Assembly (NCBI GenBank): GCA_946998295.1
Contig: CAMPYS010000005.1
Coordinates: 27,020 to 91,019 of the forward strand
Direction: 5' to 3'
Length of the DNA stretch: 64,000 nt
From: an uncultured Prevotella sp.
GTDB lineage: Bacteria; Bacteroidota; Bacteroidia; Bacteroidales; Bacteroidaceae
Position numbers and translations under genes: made by a program. Below the pieces are notes generated by a model. It was given only the letters and a program-made list of their open reading frames with translations. It searched no databases and was not told where the DNA came from. The first letter of the stretch is position 1; each line of letters begins with the position of its first letter. Of this stretch, positions 36,610-45,856 are shown piece by piece.

Positions 36610-36750
36610 TTGCTGTCTGGTTAAATTGCTATCTTTGCTCATGGTTATATTTATTATATTGAGAAAACAAAGATAACCAAAAGGACTGACACCTCGTGAG
36701 ATGTGTCAGCCCTAATTTATTTTGTTTGAAAAAGTTTTACCGGACAGCAA
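36610..36750 (-). mobile_element. 141-base MITE-like element, second member of the IS4-derived family
   Basis: Ends are inverted repeats (TTGCTGTCTGGT at the left, ACCGGACAGCAA at the right). Read on the minus strand its first 30 bases equal those of 15798-15867 and its far end carries ATG opening MSKDSNLTRQQ. The middle holds an extra ~70 bases including a strong GC-rich hairpin (36682-36713), missing from the shorter copy. Confidence 0.65.
36682..36713. terminator. hairpin inside the MITE-like element
   Basis: Arms AGGACTGACACCTC (36682-36695) and GATGTGTCAGCCCT (36700-36713) with loop GTGA pair along nearly their whole length. It may end transcription from the upstream tamB-like gene, or may derive from the parent IS, where such hairpins block read-through transcription into the transposase. 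Confidence 0.5.
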
Positions 36751-36879
36751 TAAATTAAAAATTAAAGTTGACACTTTTCACGTATTATTACCCCCTTTTT
36801 GATTATCTTTATTTTTGTAAAAAATATATAACCATTGGCAAAGGTGGTAATTTTATTTGACACTTATAATTGCAAAAAG

Positions 36880-37095
36880 TAATCTATATTACAGGATATT
36901 TTTACAGCAGAATATGTTGTTGTAACTATTATAAAGCCAGGCCATTACATAAATTATCGCAATCCAGCCAATCGTTTTACTTAATCCCCAGATGCGTTCC
37001 ATATAGGAACGTTCGAGCGTTTCTTATAGAAACGTTGTTGCGTTTATACTTAACCGATTCTTATACTTGTTTTTATAGGTAATTTTTCTTTACAA
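36880..37095. repeat. long intergenic repeat, copy 2 (inverted)
   Basis: Read on the minus strand from 37095 it gives AAAAATTACCTATAAAAAC, GTATAAGAATCG, GTTAAGTATAAACG, two modules (GTTTCTATAAGAAACGC and GTTCCTATATGGAACGC), TTAAGTAAAACGATT and later AAAATATCCT near 36890. The block order is that of the copies at 15.4 and 60.1 kb. Confidence 0.65.
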
Positions 37096-37182
37096 TAATA
37101 GTTTTGAAATATTCTGTATATAATTTTCGTTTATTTTATTTTAATGTTTAGATATCTCCAATTGTTTCCATTTGCGACATAT

Positions 37183-37223
37183 AAAAAAAGAGGTTGTGCC
37201 AATATAGGTACAACCTCTTTTTT
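37183..37223 (-). terminator. bidirectional terminator after the POT transporter gene
   Basis: Near-perfect hairpin (AGAGGTTGT paired with ACAACCTCT) flanked by seven As on the left and seven Ts on the right, so it works on both strands. It lies 24 bases past the stop of the minus-strand transporter gene. Confidence 0.9.
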
Positions 37224-37246
37224 ATATCTAAATGTATAAGCTATTT

Positions 37247-38824
37247 TTAGCTTTTTGTTACTTTTTCAAGCCATTTTACCATACCGAACATTACAATCAT
37301 AGATACGAAGCACACAATAGCAAATACTAACCAGCATTCCCATATAGACCATTTATTATACATTAATGGTCCTATCCAGAGAAATCCATTACCTACAGCA
37401 GTTGCTCCAAGCCATAGTCCTTGGCAAAGACCTTGTAAGTTTTTAGGTGCGACTTTACTTACAAAACTTAGTCCTAAAGGTGATATAAATAGTTCTGCAA
37501 CAGTAAGGAAGAAGTAAGTTAATATTAGCACCCACGGAGCAGATTTCATAGTATCTCGTGCTACAGGTTCAATATTTGTGAATATTTCTGCTGATGGATA
37601 ACTATTAGCAATTGAAATAATCATTAAGAATAGATAAGCTAATCCTGCAATACCCATACCTATTGCAATTTTTTTAGGTGTAGAAATAGGGTTGCCCTTC
37701 TTTGCGAAATAAGAGAAAATCCACATTATTACAGGGGTTAGAGCTATAACGAAGAATGGGTTTACACATTGCCATATTTCAGGAGCTATAGAGTCCGTTT
37801 TAACGAAATCCCTTGCAAAGAATGATAGACTTTGACCGTTCTGGTGGAATGAGAACCAAAAGAAAACACTTATACCTAATACAGCAAATAGAGCATACAT
37901 ACGCTGTTTCATTTCAGCAGCCATTTTTGCTTTTTCTTCATCAGTGTAGTTATCAACTATTTTGTCTGTAGCTGTAGTGTTAATATCTTCGGTTTTCTTT
38001 CCAGGCATAGGGAATTTTCGTTTGTTGCATACAAATATAGCAAGCGATACAAGCATCATTAAAACGCTAACAATGAATGAGTAGTGAATACCAGTATTGA
38101 AAGCATCAAGATAATTTGAGCAAAATGCAGATAGGTTAGAAACATCCCCCCCTACTTGTCTTGCTAATGTTTGTAAATTACCAAGTTGATCTCCAATATT
38201 TCCGTTAATGAAATCATGGCAAAGTTTAGGTAGATTAGCATTGTATGTAAAGCCTTTAGTGCCTAACCACCATTCGCGAAGCCATGGAGCAAGGAAAGGA
38301 GCAATAAGTGATCCTATATTAATAAATACGTAGAAGATTTGAAAACCAGAGTCACGTTGTCCTTGTGCCCATTTAAGTTTTTCGGGTGAAACTTTTGCAG
38401 CATCAGCTTCAAAATCATCATACATTTGACCTACAATTGCTTGTAAATTTCCTTTAAATAACCCGTTACCAAGAGAGATAAGTGCAAGTGCTACAATTGT
38501 AAAGAATAGCCAAAAGCTATTATTCTCAGGAGTAACCATTACAGGAAATGAAAGAGCAATATATCCAATTGCCATAATGATCAGTCCACTTTCAATAGTT
38601 CTTTGATAATTTTGAGTTTTATCAGCTATTATACCTCCTACAAGACTCATTACATATATAGCCGCTAAGAATAGTGCGGAAATAAGACCAGAGGTTTCGT
38701 CAGACAGTCCGAATTTCGAACAAAGGAATAGAGCGAGAACGGCAATCATAATATAATATCCGAATCGTTCGCCCATGTTACTTAATGCGGCCTGTAAAAG
38801 ACCTTTTGGATGATTTTTAAACAT
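37247..38824 (-). CDS. POT/PTR2-family proton-dependent oligopeptide transporter
   Basis: 525 residues with about 14 membrane helices; inner-membrane symporter taking up di- and tripeptides with protons. Family marks are MGERFGYYIMIAVLALFL near the N-terminus (the conserved E-R-F-x-Y-Y motif), GGIIADKTQNYQRTI, and a late LTVAELFISPLGLSFVSKVAP. A cytoplasmic loop rich in charged residues (about 260-305) separates the two halves. It begins five bases after the stop of the upstream outer-membrane barrel gene and is probably co-transcribed with it. Confidence 0.93.
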   Translation of the reverse strand: MFKNHPKGLLQAALSNMGERFGYYIMIAVLALFLCSKFGLSDETSGLISALFLAAIYVMSLVGGIIADKTQNYQRTIESGLIIMAIGYIALSFPVMVTPENNSFWLFFTIVALALISLGNGLFKGNLQAIVGQMYDDFEADAAKVSPEKLKWAQGQRDSGFQIFYVFINIGSLIAPFLAPWLREWWLGTKGFTYNANLPKLCHDFINGNIGDQLGNLQTLARQVGGDVSNLSAFCSNYLDAFNTGIHYSFIVSVLMMLVSLAIFVCNKRKFPMPGKKTEDINTTATDKIVDNYTDEEKAKMAAEMKQRMYALFAVLGISVFFWFSFHQNGQSLSFFARDFVKTDSIAPEIWQCVNPFFVIALTPVIMWIFSYFAKKGNPISTPKKIAIGMGIAGLAYLFLMIISIANSYPSAEIFTNIEPVARDTMKSAPWVLILTYFFLTVAELFISPLGLSFVSKVAPKNLQGLCQGLWLGATAVGNGFLWIGPLMYNKWSIWECWLVFAIVCFVSMIVMFGMVKWLEKVTKS

Positions 38825-38829
38825 AATAA

Positions 38830-39570
38830 TTATTTGGTTTTGGTTAAATCTATTAAATAAGAAAGTTTTACGGCAATATTACCAATATTAGATTTACCGA
38901 AGAAATCTCGTTTTGTACTATGATAAATATTATTTAGTCCATAGTAATAACGTGCTTCAAGTAATATGTGTCCTATATGTTTATTGCTAAGTTCTATACC
39001 CATGCCTGCAGCTATTCCGTAGTCAAACTTTTGTTCTACAGGCATATGCTCTTGAGCAGTTATTGTATTTGCTCTACCTTTTCCATCTTTATTTAAATTT
39101 GGTATAGAATAGTTTTTTTTTGTATATTCTTTTATTAATACTCCTATTTGTGGTCCTGCTTGTATAAAGAAATTAAATCCATTTATTTCTTTACCCCATG
39201 CTAAATGTGCAAATATTGGAATTTGTAAATAATTTAAAGTTCTTTGGTATGATTCAGCTTTTCCGTTTATATTTATTACAGGTTTTTTGTCATAAGTTAG
39301 AGGAGTTTGTTTCCAACCAATTGAGGCATAATTTATTTCTCCATAGATAGAGCATATTGAATTGAAATATTTTTCGCATACATACCTAATAGAAACACCA
39401 GATGTTATTCCTGTGTGTAGTCCTTGTACCACTTTTGGTACAAAAGCTACATTTGACATGATGTATCCAGTGTTAATACCAATGCTAAGATTGTCTCTAT
39501 GTTCACCTACTTGTGCTTTTGTAGTTATTCCAATAAGGCTAAGTATTAGAGATAAAAAGTATATTCTCAT
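38830..39570 (-). CDS. outer-membrane beta-barrel protein, PorT-like family
   Basis: 246 residues with a signal peptide ending near TKAQ (about residue 20). The mature part alternates in the manner of eight to ten barrel strands (GINTGYIMSNVAF, SIYGEINYASIGWKQ, FFIQAGPQIGVLI, YGIAAGMGIEL, LLEARYYYGLNNIY) and ends NIAVKLSYLIDL. This resembles the small PorT/OmpA-like barrel family. Porphyromonas PorT belongs to the T9SS, but membership alone does not prove that role here. Directly upstream of the peptide transporter. Confidence 0.7.
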   Translation of the reverse strand: MRIYFLSLILSLIGITTKAQVGEHRDNLSIGINTGYIMSNVAFVPKVVQGLHTGITSGVSIRYVCEKYFNSICSIYGEINYASIGWKQTPLTYDKKPVININGKAESYQRTLNYLQIPIFAHLAWGKEINGFNFFIQAGPQIGVLIKEYTKKNYSIPNLNKDGKGRANTITAQEHMPVEQKFDYGIAAGMGIELSNKHIGHILLEARYYYGLNNIYHSTKRDFFGKSNIGNIAVKLSYLIDLTKTK

Positions 39571-39595
39571 TATTATGATGTATCAAATAACCATG

Positions 39596-39603
39596 CAAAG
39601 ATA
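39596..39603 (-). promoter_or_regulatory. -7 box for the barrel-POT transporter operon
   Basis: TATCTTTG on the minus strand, ~26 bases before the start at 39570. No -33 box fits. On the plus strand TATTTTTG at 39646-39653 could likewise serve the divergent T9SS type B gene. Confidence 0.45.
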
Positions 39604-39670
39604 AGAAAAACATTTATTAAAAATAGATTGTTGCTTATTTTTTTGTATTTTTGCAAAAATAACATGAATT

Positions 39671-40366
39671 ATGAAATTAACTAATTTAAGGATATATATT
39701 TTTTTGATTTCCTTTTTTATTGCTATTTTTTGTTATGGGCAATTGTGTGAACCTTATGGTATATGCACAGGTACAGAAGGTAGCTCAGAGCGTTTAACTT
39801 TGTTGAATAGATATACAGGATCTGCACCATTATCTGTTAAGTTTTTTGCAAATCCTAATAAAGATTGTTCTCCTGATGTCAAGTTTGAATGGCATTTTAT
39901 AGAAGATAGTAATCCTAAAAAGTCATTTTTAATTAGATATGAACAAAATACAGAATTTACATTTTTACGAACAGGTTCTTATAAAATAATTCTTTATGAA
40001 CTTTTGGGGAATGATACAATTCAAGTATATGACCCACTTATTATATCTATAAGTGAAAGTGAATTATCTATACCAAATGCTTTCTCACCTAATGGCGACG
40101 GAATAAATGATATATATCGTGTAAAAAAAGGTTTTAAAAGTATAGTAGAATTTAGAGCTATAATTTTTAATAGGTGGGGAGTTAAACTCTATGAATGGGA
40201 TAGTCCGTTAGGTGGCTGGGATGGAAAGTATAAAGGGAAAAATGTTCCTGAAGGCGTTTATTATGTAATAGTGAAAGCCAAAGGAGCAGATGGTAGAATC
40301 TTTAATATTCGTAGTGATGTTAACCTACTTCGTAGTTTTGAAAAAACACAAGATTTTAACCGTTAG
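39671..40366 (+). CDS. small secreted protein with PKD-like domain and T9SS type B (CHU_C) tail
   Basis: 231 residues: signal peptide (about 1-23, IFLISFFIAIFCYGQ), a PKD-like immunoglobulin-fold domain (about 45-130: SAPLSVKFFANP then VKFEWHF and GSYKIILYEL), then the gliding-motility-associated C-terminal domain (about 140-225): IPNAFSPNGDGINDIYRV, FNRWGVKLYEWDS, WDGKYKGKNVPEGVYY. Type B tails direct export through the T9SS. The protein is very small for such a cargo. It is divergent from the barrel/transporter operon and upstream of uvrA. Function unknown. Confidence 0.85.
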   Translation: MKLTNLRIYIFLISFFIAIFCYGQLCEPYGICTGTEGSSERLTLLNRYTGSAPLSVKFFANPNKDCSPDVKFEWHFIEDSNPKKSFLIRYEQNTEFTFLRTGSYKIILYELLGNDTIQVYDPLIISISESELSIPNAFSPNGDGINDIYRVKKGFKSIVEFRAIIFNRWGVKLYEWDSPLGGWDGKYKGKNVPEGVYYVIVKAKGADGRIFNIRSDVNLLRSFEKTQDFNR

Positions 40367-40407
40367 GTATTTAGAAAAGTACTTATTGTAGATTTTGTAC
40401 ATTAGGG

Positions 40408-43254
40408 ATGAAAGATGAAATAAAAGTATTGGGTGCAAGAGTAAATAATTTAAAGAATATAGACGTTGTAATGCCCCGTAACTCTTTAATAGTATTTACT
40501 GGATTATCAGGTTCTGGGAAAAGCTCTTTAGCATTTGATACAATTTTTGCAGAAGGACAGCGGCGTTATATAGAAACATTTTCTGCTTATGCTCGTAATT
40601 TTTTAGGCGGTTTAGAACGACCAGATGTAGATGAGATAACAGGTTTGTCTCCAGTAATTTCTATAGAACAGAAGACAACAAACAAGAATCCTCGTTCTAC
40701 TGTAGGTACTATTACCGAAATATATGATTATATACGATTACTTTTTGCACGTGCTGGTATAGCATATTCGTACATTAGTGGCGAGCCAATGATTAGTTAT
40801 ACAGAAGAAAAAGTAGTCGATTTAATTTTATCAACTTATTCTGGCAAAGCGATATACATACTTGCTCCATTGGTGCGTAATCGTAAAGGACATTATCGTG
40901 AATTATTTTCTCAAATGTTGAAACGCGGTTATCTACATGTTCGTATTGATGGAGAGATTCATGAGTTAGTTCATGGCATGAAAGTAGAGCGTTATGCAAA
41001 TCACAATATAGAGGTAGTAGTTGATAAACTTAAAATACCTATTTGTGTAGATGAAAATATACGTGAACGTTTAGTTCATACAGTATCTACTGCTATGAAA
41101 CTTGGTGATTCGCTATTGATGGTATTAGATAAGGAAACTAATACGGTTAAATATTATTCAAAACGTTTAATGGATCCAGATTCGGGTCTTGCTTATAAAG
41201 AACCAGCTCCAAATATTTTTTCTTTTAATTCACCAGAGGGGTTTTGCCCTCGTTGTAGAGGTATTGGCGAGATAGACACTATTGATATAAAAAAATTGAT
41301 ACCCGATTCTACTAAATCTGTAAAGAATGGAGGTATAGCTTTTTTAGGAAGTTATAAACCTAAAATGATTTTTTTTAAGATAGAAGCATTATTAAAACGT
41401 AATGGTTATGATTTAGATACACCTTTAAAAGATTTGGATAAATCTGTTTTAGAAGAACTTCTTTATGGTTCTATGGAGAAAATTCAGATTGATAAGAAAC
41501 TTTTAGAACTAAATAGTGATTATTTTGTGCAGTATGGTGGAATAGTAGAATATATTCAATCCATTATAGATGAAGAGAGTTGTAGCTCAGAGCGAAAGCG
41601 AGTAGCTCAGTATTTGAGTAAAAAGATTTGTCCAGAGTGTTTAGGTAGGCGACTTAATAGAGAAGCTTTATCTTATAAGTTGTGGGATAAAAATATAGCA
41701 GATTTATCCTCAATGAGCTTATCCGCTTTACATGAATGGCTTATAGAGTTGCCACAGCATCTAACTAATAAACAAAAATATATTGCTGCGGAAATTATAA
41801 AAGAAATAACTAAACGTATAGAATTTTTGCTTAATGTTGGTCTAAATTATCTCTCATTATCTCGTAGTAGTTCTACACTTTCTGGAGGTGAAAGTCAGCG
41901 TATACGTTTAGCTACACAAATAGGCTCCCAATTAGTTAATGTTTTATATATTCTTGATGAACCATCAATTGGACTGCATCAACGTGATAACGAGCGACTA
42001 ATAAAATCTTTATGCACTCTTCGAGATCTTGGCAATACGGTTATTGTTGTAGAACATGATGAAGATATGATAAAAGCCGCAGATTGGATAGTAGATATAG
42101 GACCTAAAGCTGGTCGCAAAGGGGGTGAAGTTGTATTTCAAGGGACATATAAGGATATGTTGAAATCGCATACTTTAACGGCAGACTATTTATTAGGGAA
42201 CAAATCTATTTCTATACCGAATAAACGCCGTATTGGTAATGGTAAATTTTTAAAGCTATATGGTTGTAAAGGAAATAATCTAAAAAATATAGATGTTGAA
42301 TTTCCATTAGGTAAATTAATAGTTGTAACAGGAGTATCTGGCTCTGGTAAAAGTACCCTAATAAATGAAACACTTCAGCCAATACTTTCTCAATATTTCT
42401 ATCATTCGTTAAAGAAACCAGCTACTTATGAGAAAATAGAGGGTATAGAAAATATAGATAAGGTGATAAGTGTAGATCAAAGCCCTATAGGTCGTACACC
42501 AAGAAGTACACCTGCTACATATACAGGTGTATTATCTGATATACGTTATTTATTTGCAAATCTTCCTGAAGCAAAGATACGTGGTTATAAATCTGGACGT
42601 TTTTCTTTTAATGTTAAAGCAGGACGTTGCGAGGCATGTAATGGTAACGGCTATCGTACTATAGAAATGAATTTTTTACCAGATGTTACAGTTCCATGTG
42701 AAGTTTGTAAAGGGAAGCGTTATAATCGAGAAACACTTGAAGTACGTTTTAAAGGAAAGTCTATAGCAGATGTTTTAGATATGACAGTTAACATGGCTGT
42801 AGAGTTTTTTGAAAATATACCTAATATACTAATTCATTTAAAGAGTTTACAAGATGTAGGACTGGGATATATAAAATTAGGGCAAAGTTCTACAACTCTT
42901 TCTGGTGGTGAAAGTCAACGTGTTAAGCTGGCAGCAGAATTATCTAAACATGATACAGGTAAAACATTGTATATATTAGATGAACCCACAACAGGGCTTC
43001 ATTTTGAAGATATACGTGTTTTAATGAATGTTTTGCAAAAAATAGTAGATAAAGGGAATACTGTTATTATAATAGAACATAATCTTGATGTAATTAAACT
43101 TGCAGATTATATAATTGATATGGGACCCGAAGGTGGTGATGGCGGTGGACAGATTTTAATAACAGGTACACCTGAAACAGTTGCTGATAGTAATGTTGGT
43201 TATACTTCTCAATTTCTTGAAAAAAAATCAATAAAGAGTAAAAAATACAAGTAA
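40408..43254 (+). CDS. uvrA: excinuclease ABC subunit A
   Basis: 948 residues, standard for UvrA, the damage-sensing ATPase of nucleotide excision repair. Two ABC modules: Walker A motifs at 32-39 (GLSGSGKS) and 642-649 (GVSGSGKS), signatures LSGGESQRIRLATQIG and LSGGESQRVKLAAEL, and Walker B YILDEPSIGLHQRDN and YILDEPTTGLHFED. Zinc-binding CxxC pairs occur at CPRCRG/CPECLG and CEACNG/CEVCKG. No uvrB or uvrC in the window. Confidence 0.98.
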   Translation: MKDEIKVLGARVNNLKNIDVVMPRNSLIVFTGLSGSGKSSLAFDTIFAEGQRRYIETFSAYARNFLGGLERPDVDEITGLSPVISIEQKTTNKNPRSTVGTITEIYDYIRLLFARAGIAYSYISGEPMISYTEEKVVDLILSTYSGKAIYILAPLVRNRKGHYRELFSQMLKRGYLHVRIDGEIHELVHGMKVERYANHNIEVVVDKLKIPICVDENIRERLVHTVSTAMKLGDSLLMVLDKETNTVKYYSKRLMDPDSGLAYKEPAPNIFSFNSPEGFCPRCRGIGEIDTIDIKKLIPDSTKSVKNGGIAFLGSYKPKMIFFKIEALLKRNGYDLDTPLKDLDKSVLEELLYGSMEKIQIDKKLLELNSDYFVQYGGIVEYIQSIIDEESCSSERKRVAQYLSKKICPECLGRRLNREALSYKLWDKNIADLSSMSLSALHEWLIELPQHLTNKQKYIAAEIIKEITKRIEFLLNVGLNYLSLSRSSSTLSGGESQRIRLATQIGSQLVNVLYILDEPSIGLHQRDNERLIKSLCTLRDLGNTVIVVEHDEDMIKAADWIVDIGPKAGRKGGEVVFQGTYKDMLKSHTLTADYLLGNKSISIPNKRRIGNGKFLKLYGCKGNNLKNIDVEFPLGKLIVVTGVSGSGKSTLINETLQPILSQYFYHSLKKPATYEKIEGIENIDKVISVDQSPIGRTPRSTPATYTGVLSDIRYLFANLPEAKIRGYKSGRFSFNVKAGRCEACNGNGYRTIEMNFLPDVTVPCEVCKGKRYNRETLEVRFKGKSIADVLDMTVNMAVEFFENIPNILIHLKSLQDVGLGYIKLGQSSTTLSGGESQRVKLAAELSKHDTGKTLYILDEPTTGLHFEDIRVLMNVLQKIVDKGNTVIIIEHNLDVIKLADYIIDMGPEGGDGGGQILITGTPETVADSNVGYTSQFLEKKSIKSKKYK

Positions 43255-43280
43255 AAGGATAACTATATTTTAGTTTTTAT

Positions 43281-43288
43281 TACCTTTG
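43281..43288 (+). promoter_or_regulatory. -7 box before the small membrane protein-porin pair
   Basis: TACCTTTG, 27 bases before the ATG at 43315, matches TAnnTTTG; no -33 box at 19-21 bases. Confidence 0.4.
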
Positions 43289-43314
43289 CTTTATAAATAT
43301 ATTTATAAAAAATT

Positions 43315-43557
43315 ATGAACGAAGAAAATATTCCTCATAACTCATTTCCTCATAACCATCGTAAGGCATCTTATAACGATAATAATCAGTTTAGAGCTAT
43401 ACGACAATGGCTCAATATAATTTTTATGATAGGAGCGATAGTTGGTGTTATATTTTATCTTTCTTTAGATAATCAAACAGTAGGGATAATAATTATTTTA
43501 GTATCAATGGTATTTAAGTTTGTAGAAGCAGCTCTTCGTCTTATACGTCATAAATGA
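43315..43557 (+). CDS. 80-residue membrane protein coupled to the porin gene
   Basis: A hydrophilic, His/Asn-rich N-terminus (about 1-27) is followed by two membrane helices (about 31-50 and 55-73) and a basic end (LRLIRHK). Its stop overlaps the porin start (ATGA), which argues that it is real and expressed with the porin. I do not recognise the family; it may be an inner-membrane helper or simply an unrelated neighbour. Confidence 0.75.
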   Translation: MNEENIPHNSFPHNHRKASYNDNNQFRAIRQWLNIIFMIGAIVGVIFYLSLDNQTVGIIIILVSMVFKFVEAALRLIRHK

Positions 43558-45848
43558 AAAGCATATATTTATTTTTAGTTTTTTTTTGTATATCAGTTTT
43601 ATCAATTAATGCGCAGATTGATAACGTTACCTCAATGTTCGGAGGCGATAATGCTTTTGGTAAGAAACTTAAGAATATAAATATTAAGGATTCTACATCT
43701 CGAACTAAAACTATACCAAAAGGACTAAAGACCTGGACAATAGATCCTTTATTTGGAGATAGGACTATGGTTGAGCCAGATACAATGAGGCATTTTTTTC
43801 AAAATACAATTTTCACAACAGGACTAAGAGGAGAATTTAATTCATTAGGGAATCTTGGCTCACCTCGTCAAAATAGAATATTTATAGAAAGAAAAGTAAT
43901 TAATTCAGAATTTTTATTTCTTGACCCTTATGATTTCTTTATTATTCAACCAAATAGTTTTAGGTTTACCTCAACACTTTCTCCAATTACTAATTTGACA
44001 TATAATACAGCTGGGAATCGCCAAAATGGTGAGGATATGTTTAAGGCTCTATTTGCTGTGAATGTTGGTAAACGGCTTGGTGTTGGGTTTAAGTTTAATT
44101 ATTTATATGGTAGAGGGTTTTATAGTAATCAAAGTACATCACATCTAAATTATACTTTTTGGTCAAGTTATTTAGGGGAACGATATCAAGCACACCTTTT
44201 AGCATCATTGAATCATCAAAAAATAGCAGAAAATGGTGGAATTACAAACGATGCTTATATAACACATCCTGAGATTTTTACGGAGAGTTATTCTATAGAT
44301 GAAATACCTACAATACTAAAAAAAAATTGGAATAGAAACGACAACCAACATTTGTTTTTTAATCATAAGTATTGTGTAGGATTTTATAGAAAAGTTCCTA
44401 TGACAAAAGAAGAAATTGCTGCAAAGAAGTTTGCAATTAAAGCAAAACAACAAAAAGAACAGGCAGAAATTTTAGAAAAAGCCCGTAAGAAAGCAGAAGA
44501 AGATGGAGAAGACTTTGACGAAAAAGAATTTTTACGGCAGCAAAGTCAAATAAAGGCTCGCCCAACAATAGGAGTAAATAGTAAAAATAGTCAGCCTTTA
44601 GATTCTGCTGCGCTATGGACAAAAAGGGAATATGTACCAGTTACCAGTTTTATTCATACTATGCAGTTGGATAATTATAGACGTATTTATCAAGCATATG
44701 ATACGCCAAATAAATTTTATGCTCGAAATTTTTATAATATACGTAGTATAACTAATGATACTATTTATGATAAAACAAAATATTCTACTTTACGGAATAC
44801 TTTTGCAATAGCTTTACTTGAGGGATTTAATAAATGGGCAAAAGCTGGCTTAAAAGTTTTTATCTCACATCAACTACGTACATATAAGCTCCCAAAAATA
44901 TATTACGATAAACCCCAAAATTCACTCCCTTTATTTGGGGGATATGACAAATACATTTATAATGATATCTCTCTTGGCGGACAAATTGTAAAGAGTTTAG
45001 GCAAAGCAGTTCATTATAATGCTAGTATAGAATCTTGGATATTAGGAAATAGATTTGGACAATTAAATTTAGATGCTTGCACAGATTTTAGATTTAAACT
45101 ATTGAGCGATACAGTTCAGCTACGTGCTACAGCTTTTTTGCATAGTAAAAATCCTACTTTCTATTTTCAGAAATATCAGTCTCGTCATTTATGGTGGAAT
45201 AATAATTTAAATAAACAAATTCACACCCGGTTTATGGGTGAACTTAATCTTAAGAAATTAGGGGCTAACGTATGCGTGTCTTATGATTTAATAAAAAATT
45301 ATGCTTATCTAACAGTTCAAAATAAGCGGCAAAAAAATGCTAATGATTATTTTATAACAGACTATAAAGTACGTGTAAAGCAAAGTTCTAAGCCTATAAG
45401 TTTGATAACAATTCAATTAAAGCAAAATTTTAAATTGGGTTTATTAAATTGGGAAAATAAAGTTACATTTCAAAAGTCGACAAATGAGGAAGTATTGCCT
45501 GTACCACTACTTAATGTTTTTTCAAATCTTTTTATAGATTTCAAAGTTGCTAAATCATTAAAGAGTGAAATAGGCGTAGAGGGTTATTATTTTACTTCCT
45601 ATGCTGCACCAGAATATATACCGATAATGGGTTCGTTTGGTGTACAAGAAAATTTAGATAGTAAAACTAAAGTAGGCAATTATCCCGTATTAAATGTTTA
45701 TGCTAATTTCCAATTACAGAATACACGTTTCTTTATAATGTATTCACATGTTAATGAGCTACAAGGAGTAAATAGCTTTCTTGTACCACATTATCCTATA
45801 AATGGACGAATATTACGATTTGGAATAAGTTGGAACTTTTTTAATTAA
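43554..45848 (+). CDS. putative porin (Porin_10 family)
   Basis: 764 residues. Signal peptide (about 1-20, ending INAQ), then a family-typical start reading KGLKTWTIDPLFGDRTMVEP and NTIFTTGLRGEFNSLGNLGSP. The rest is rich in alternating aromatic strands expected of an outer-membrane barrel, ending in a strand closing with FGISWNFFN. A charged helix (about 280-335, with KAKQQKEQAEILEKARKKAE) forms an unusual internal insertion. It is translationally coupled to the small membrane protein upstream and followed by menA after eight bases. Confidence 0.85.
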   Translation: MKSIYLFLVFFCISVLSINAQIDNVTSMFGGDNAFGKKLKNINIKDSTSRTKTIPKGLKTWTIDPLFGDRTMVEPDTMRHFFQNTIFTTGLRGEFNSLGNLGSPRQNRIFIERKVINSEFLFLDPYDFFIIQPNSFRFTSTLSPITNLTYNTAGNRQNGEDMFKALFAVNVGKRLGVGFKFNYLYGRGFYSNQSTSHLNYTFWSSYLGERYQAHLLASLNHQKIAENGGITNDAYITHPEIFTESYSIDEIPTILKKNWNRNDNQHLFFNHKYCVGFYRKVPMTKEEIAAKKFAIKAKQQKEQAEILEKARKKAEEDGEDFDEKEFLRQQSQIKARPTIGVNSKNSQPLDSAALWTKREYVPVTSFIHTMQLDNYRRIYQAYDTPNKFYARNFYNIRSITNDTIYDKTKYSTLRNTFAIALLEGFNKWAKAGLKVFISHQLRTYKLPKIYYDKPQNSLPLFGGYDKYIYNDISLGGQIVKSLGKAVHYNASIESWILGNRFGQLNLDACTDFRFKLLSDTVQLRATAFLHSKNPTFYFQKYQSRHLWWNNNLNKQIHTRFMGELNLKKLGANVCVSYDLIKNYAYLTVQNKRQKNANDYFITDYKVRVKQSSKPISLITIQLKQNFKLGLLNWENKVTFQKSTNEEVLPVPLLNVFSNLFIDFKVAKSLKSEIGVEGYYFTSYAAPEYIPIMGSFGVQENLDSKTKVGNYPVLNVYANFQLQNTRFFIMYSHVNELQGVNSFLVPHYPINGRILRFGISWNFFN

Positions 45849-45856
45849 AAATATAA

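Larger units (their letters stand above)
36569..37246. other. 678-base gene-free repeat island
   Basis: Contains an IS-derived MITE-like element (36610-36750), the inverted copy of the long intergenic repeat (about 36880-37095) and the terminator shared with the POT transporter gene (37183-37223). A short open frame across the repeat (36870-37082) is not considered a gene. Confidence 0.7.

Noticed and set aside
36870..37082. A 70-codon open frame between the second tamB and the POT transporter gene
   Set aside because: It runs across the intergenic repeat and is not preserved in the other two copies.
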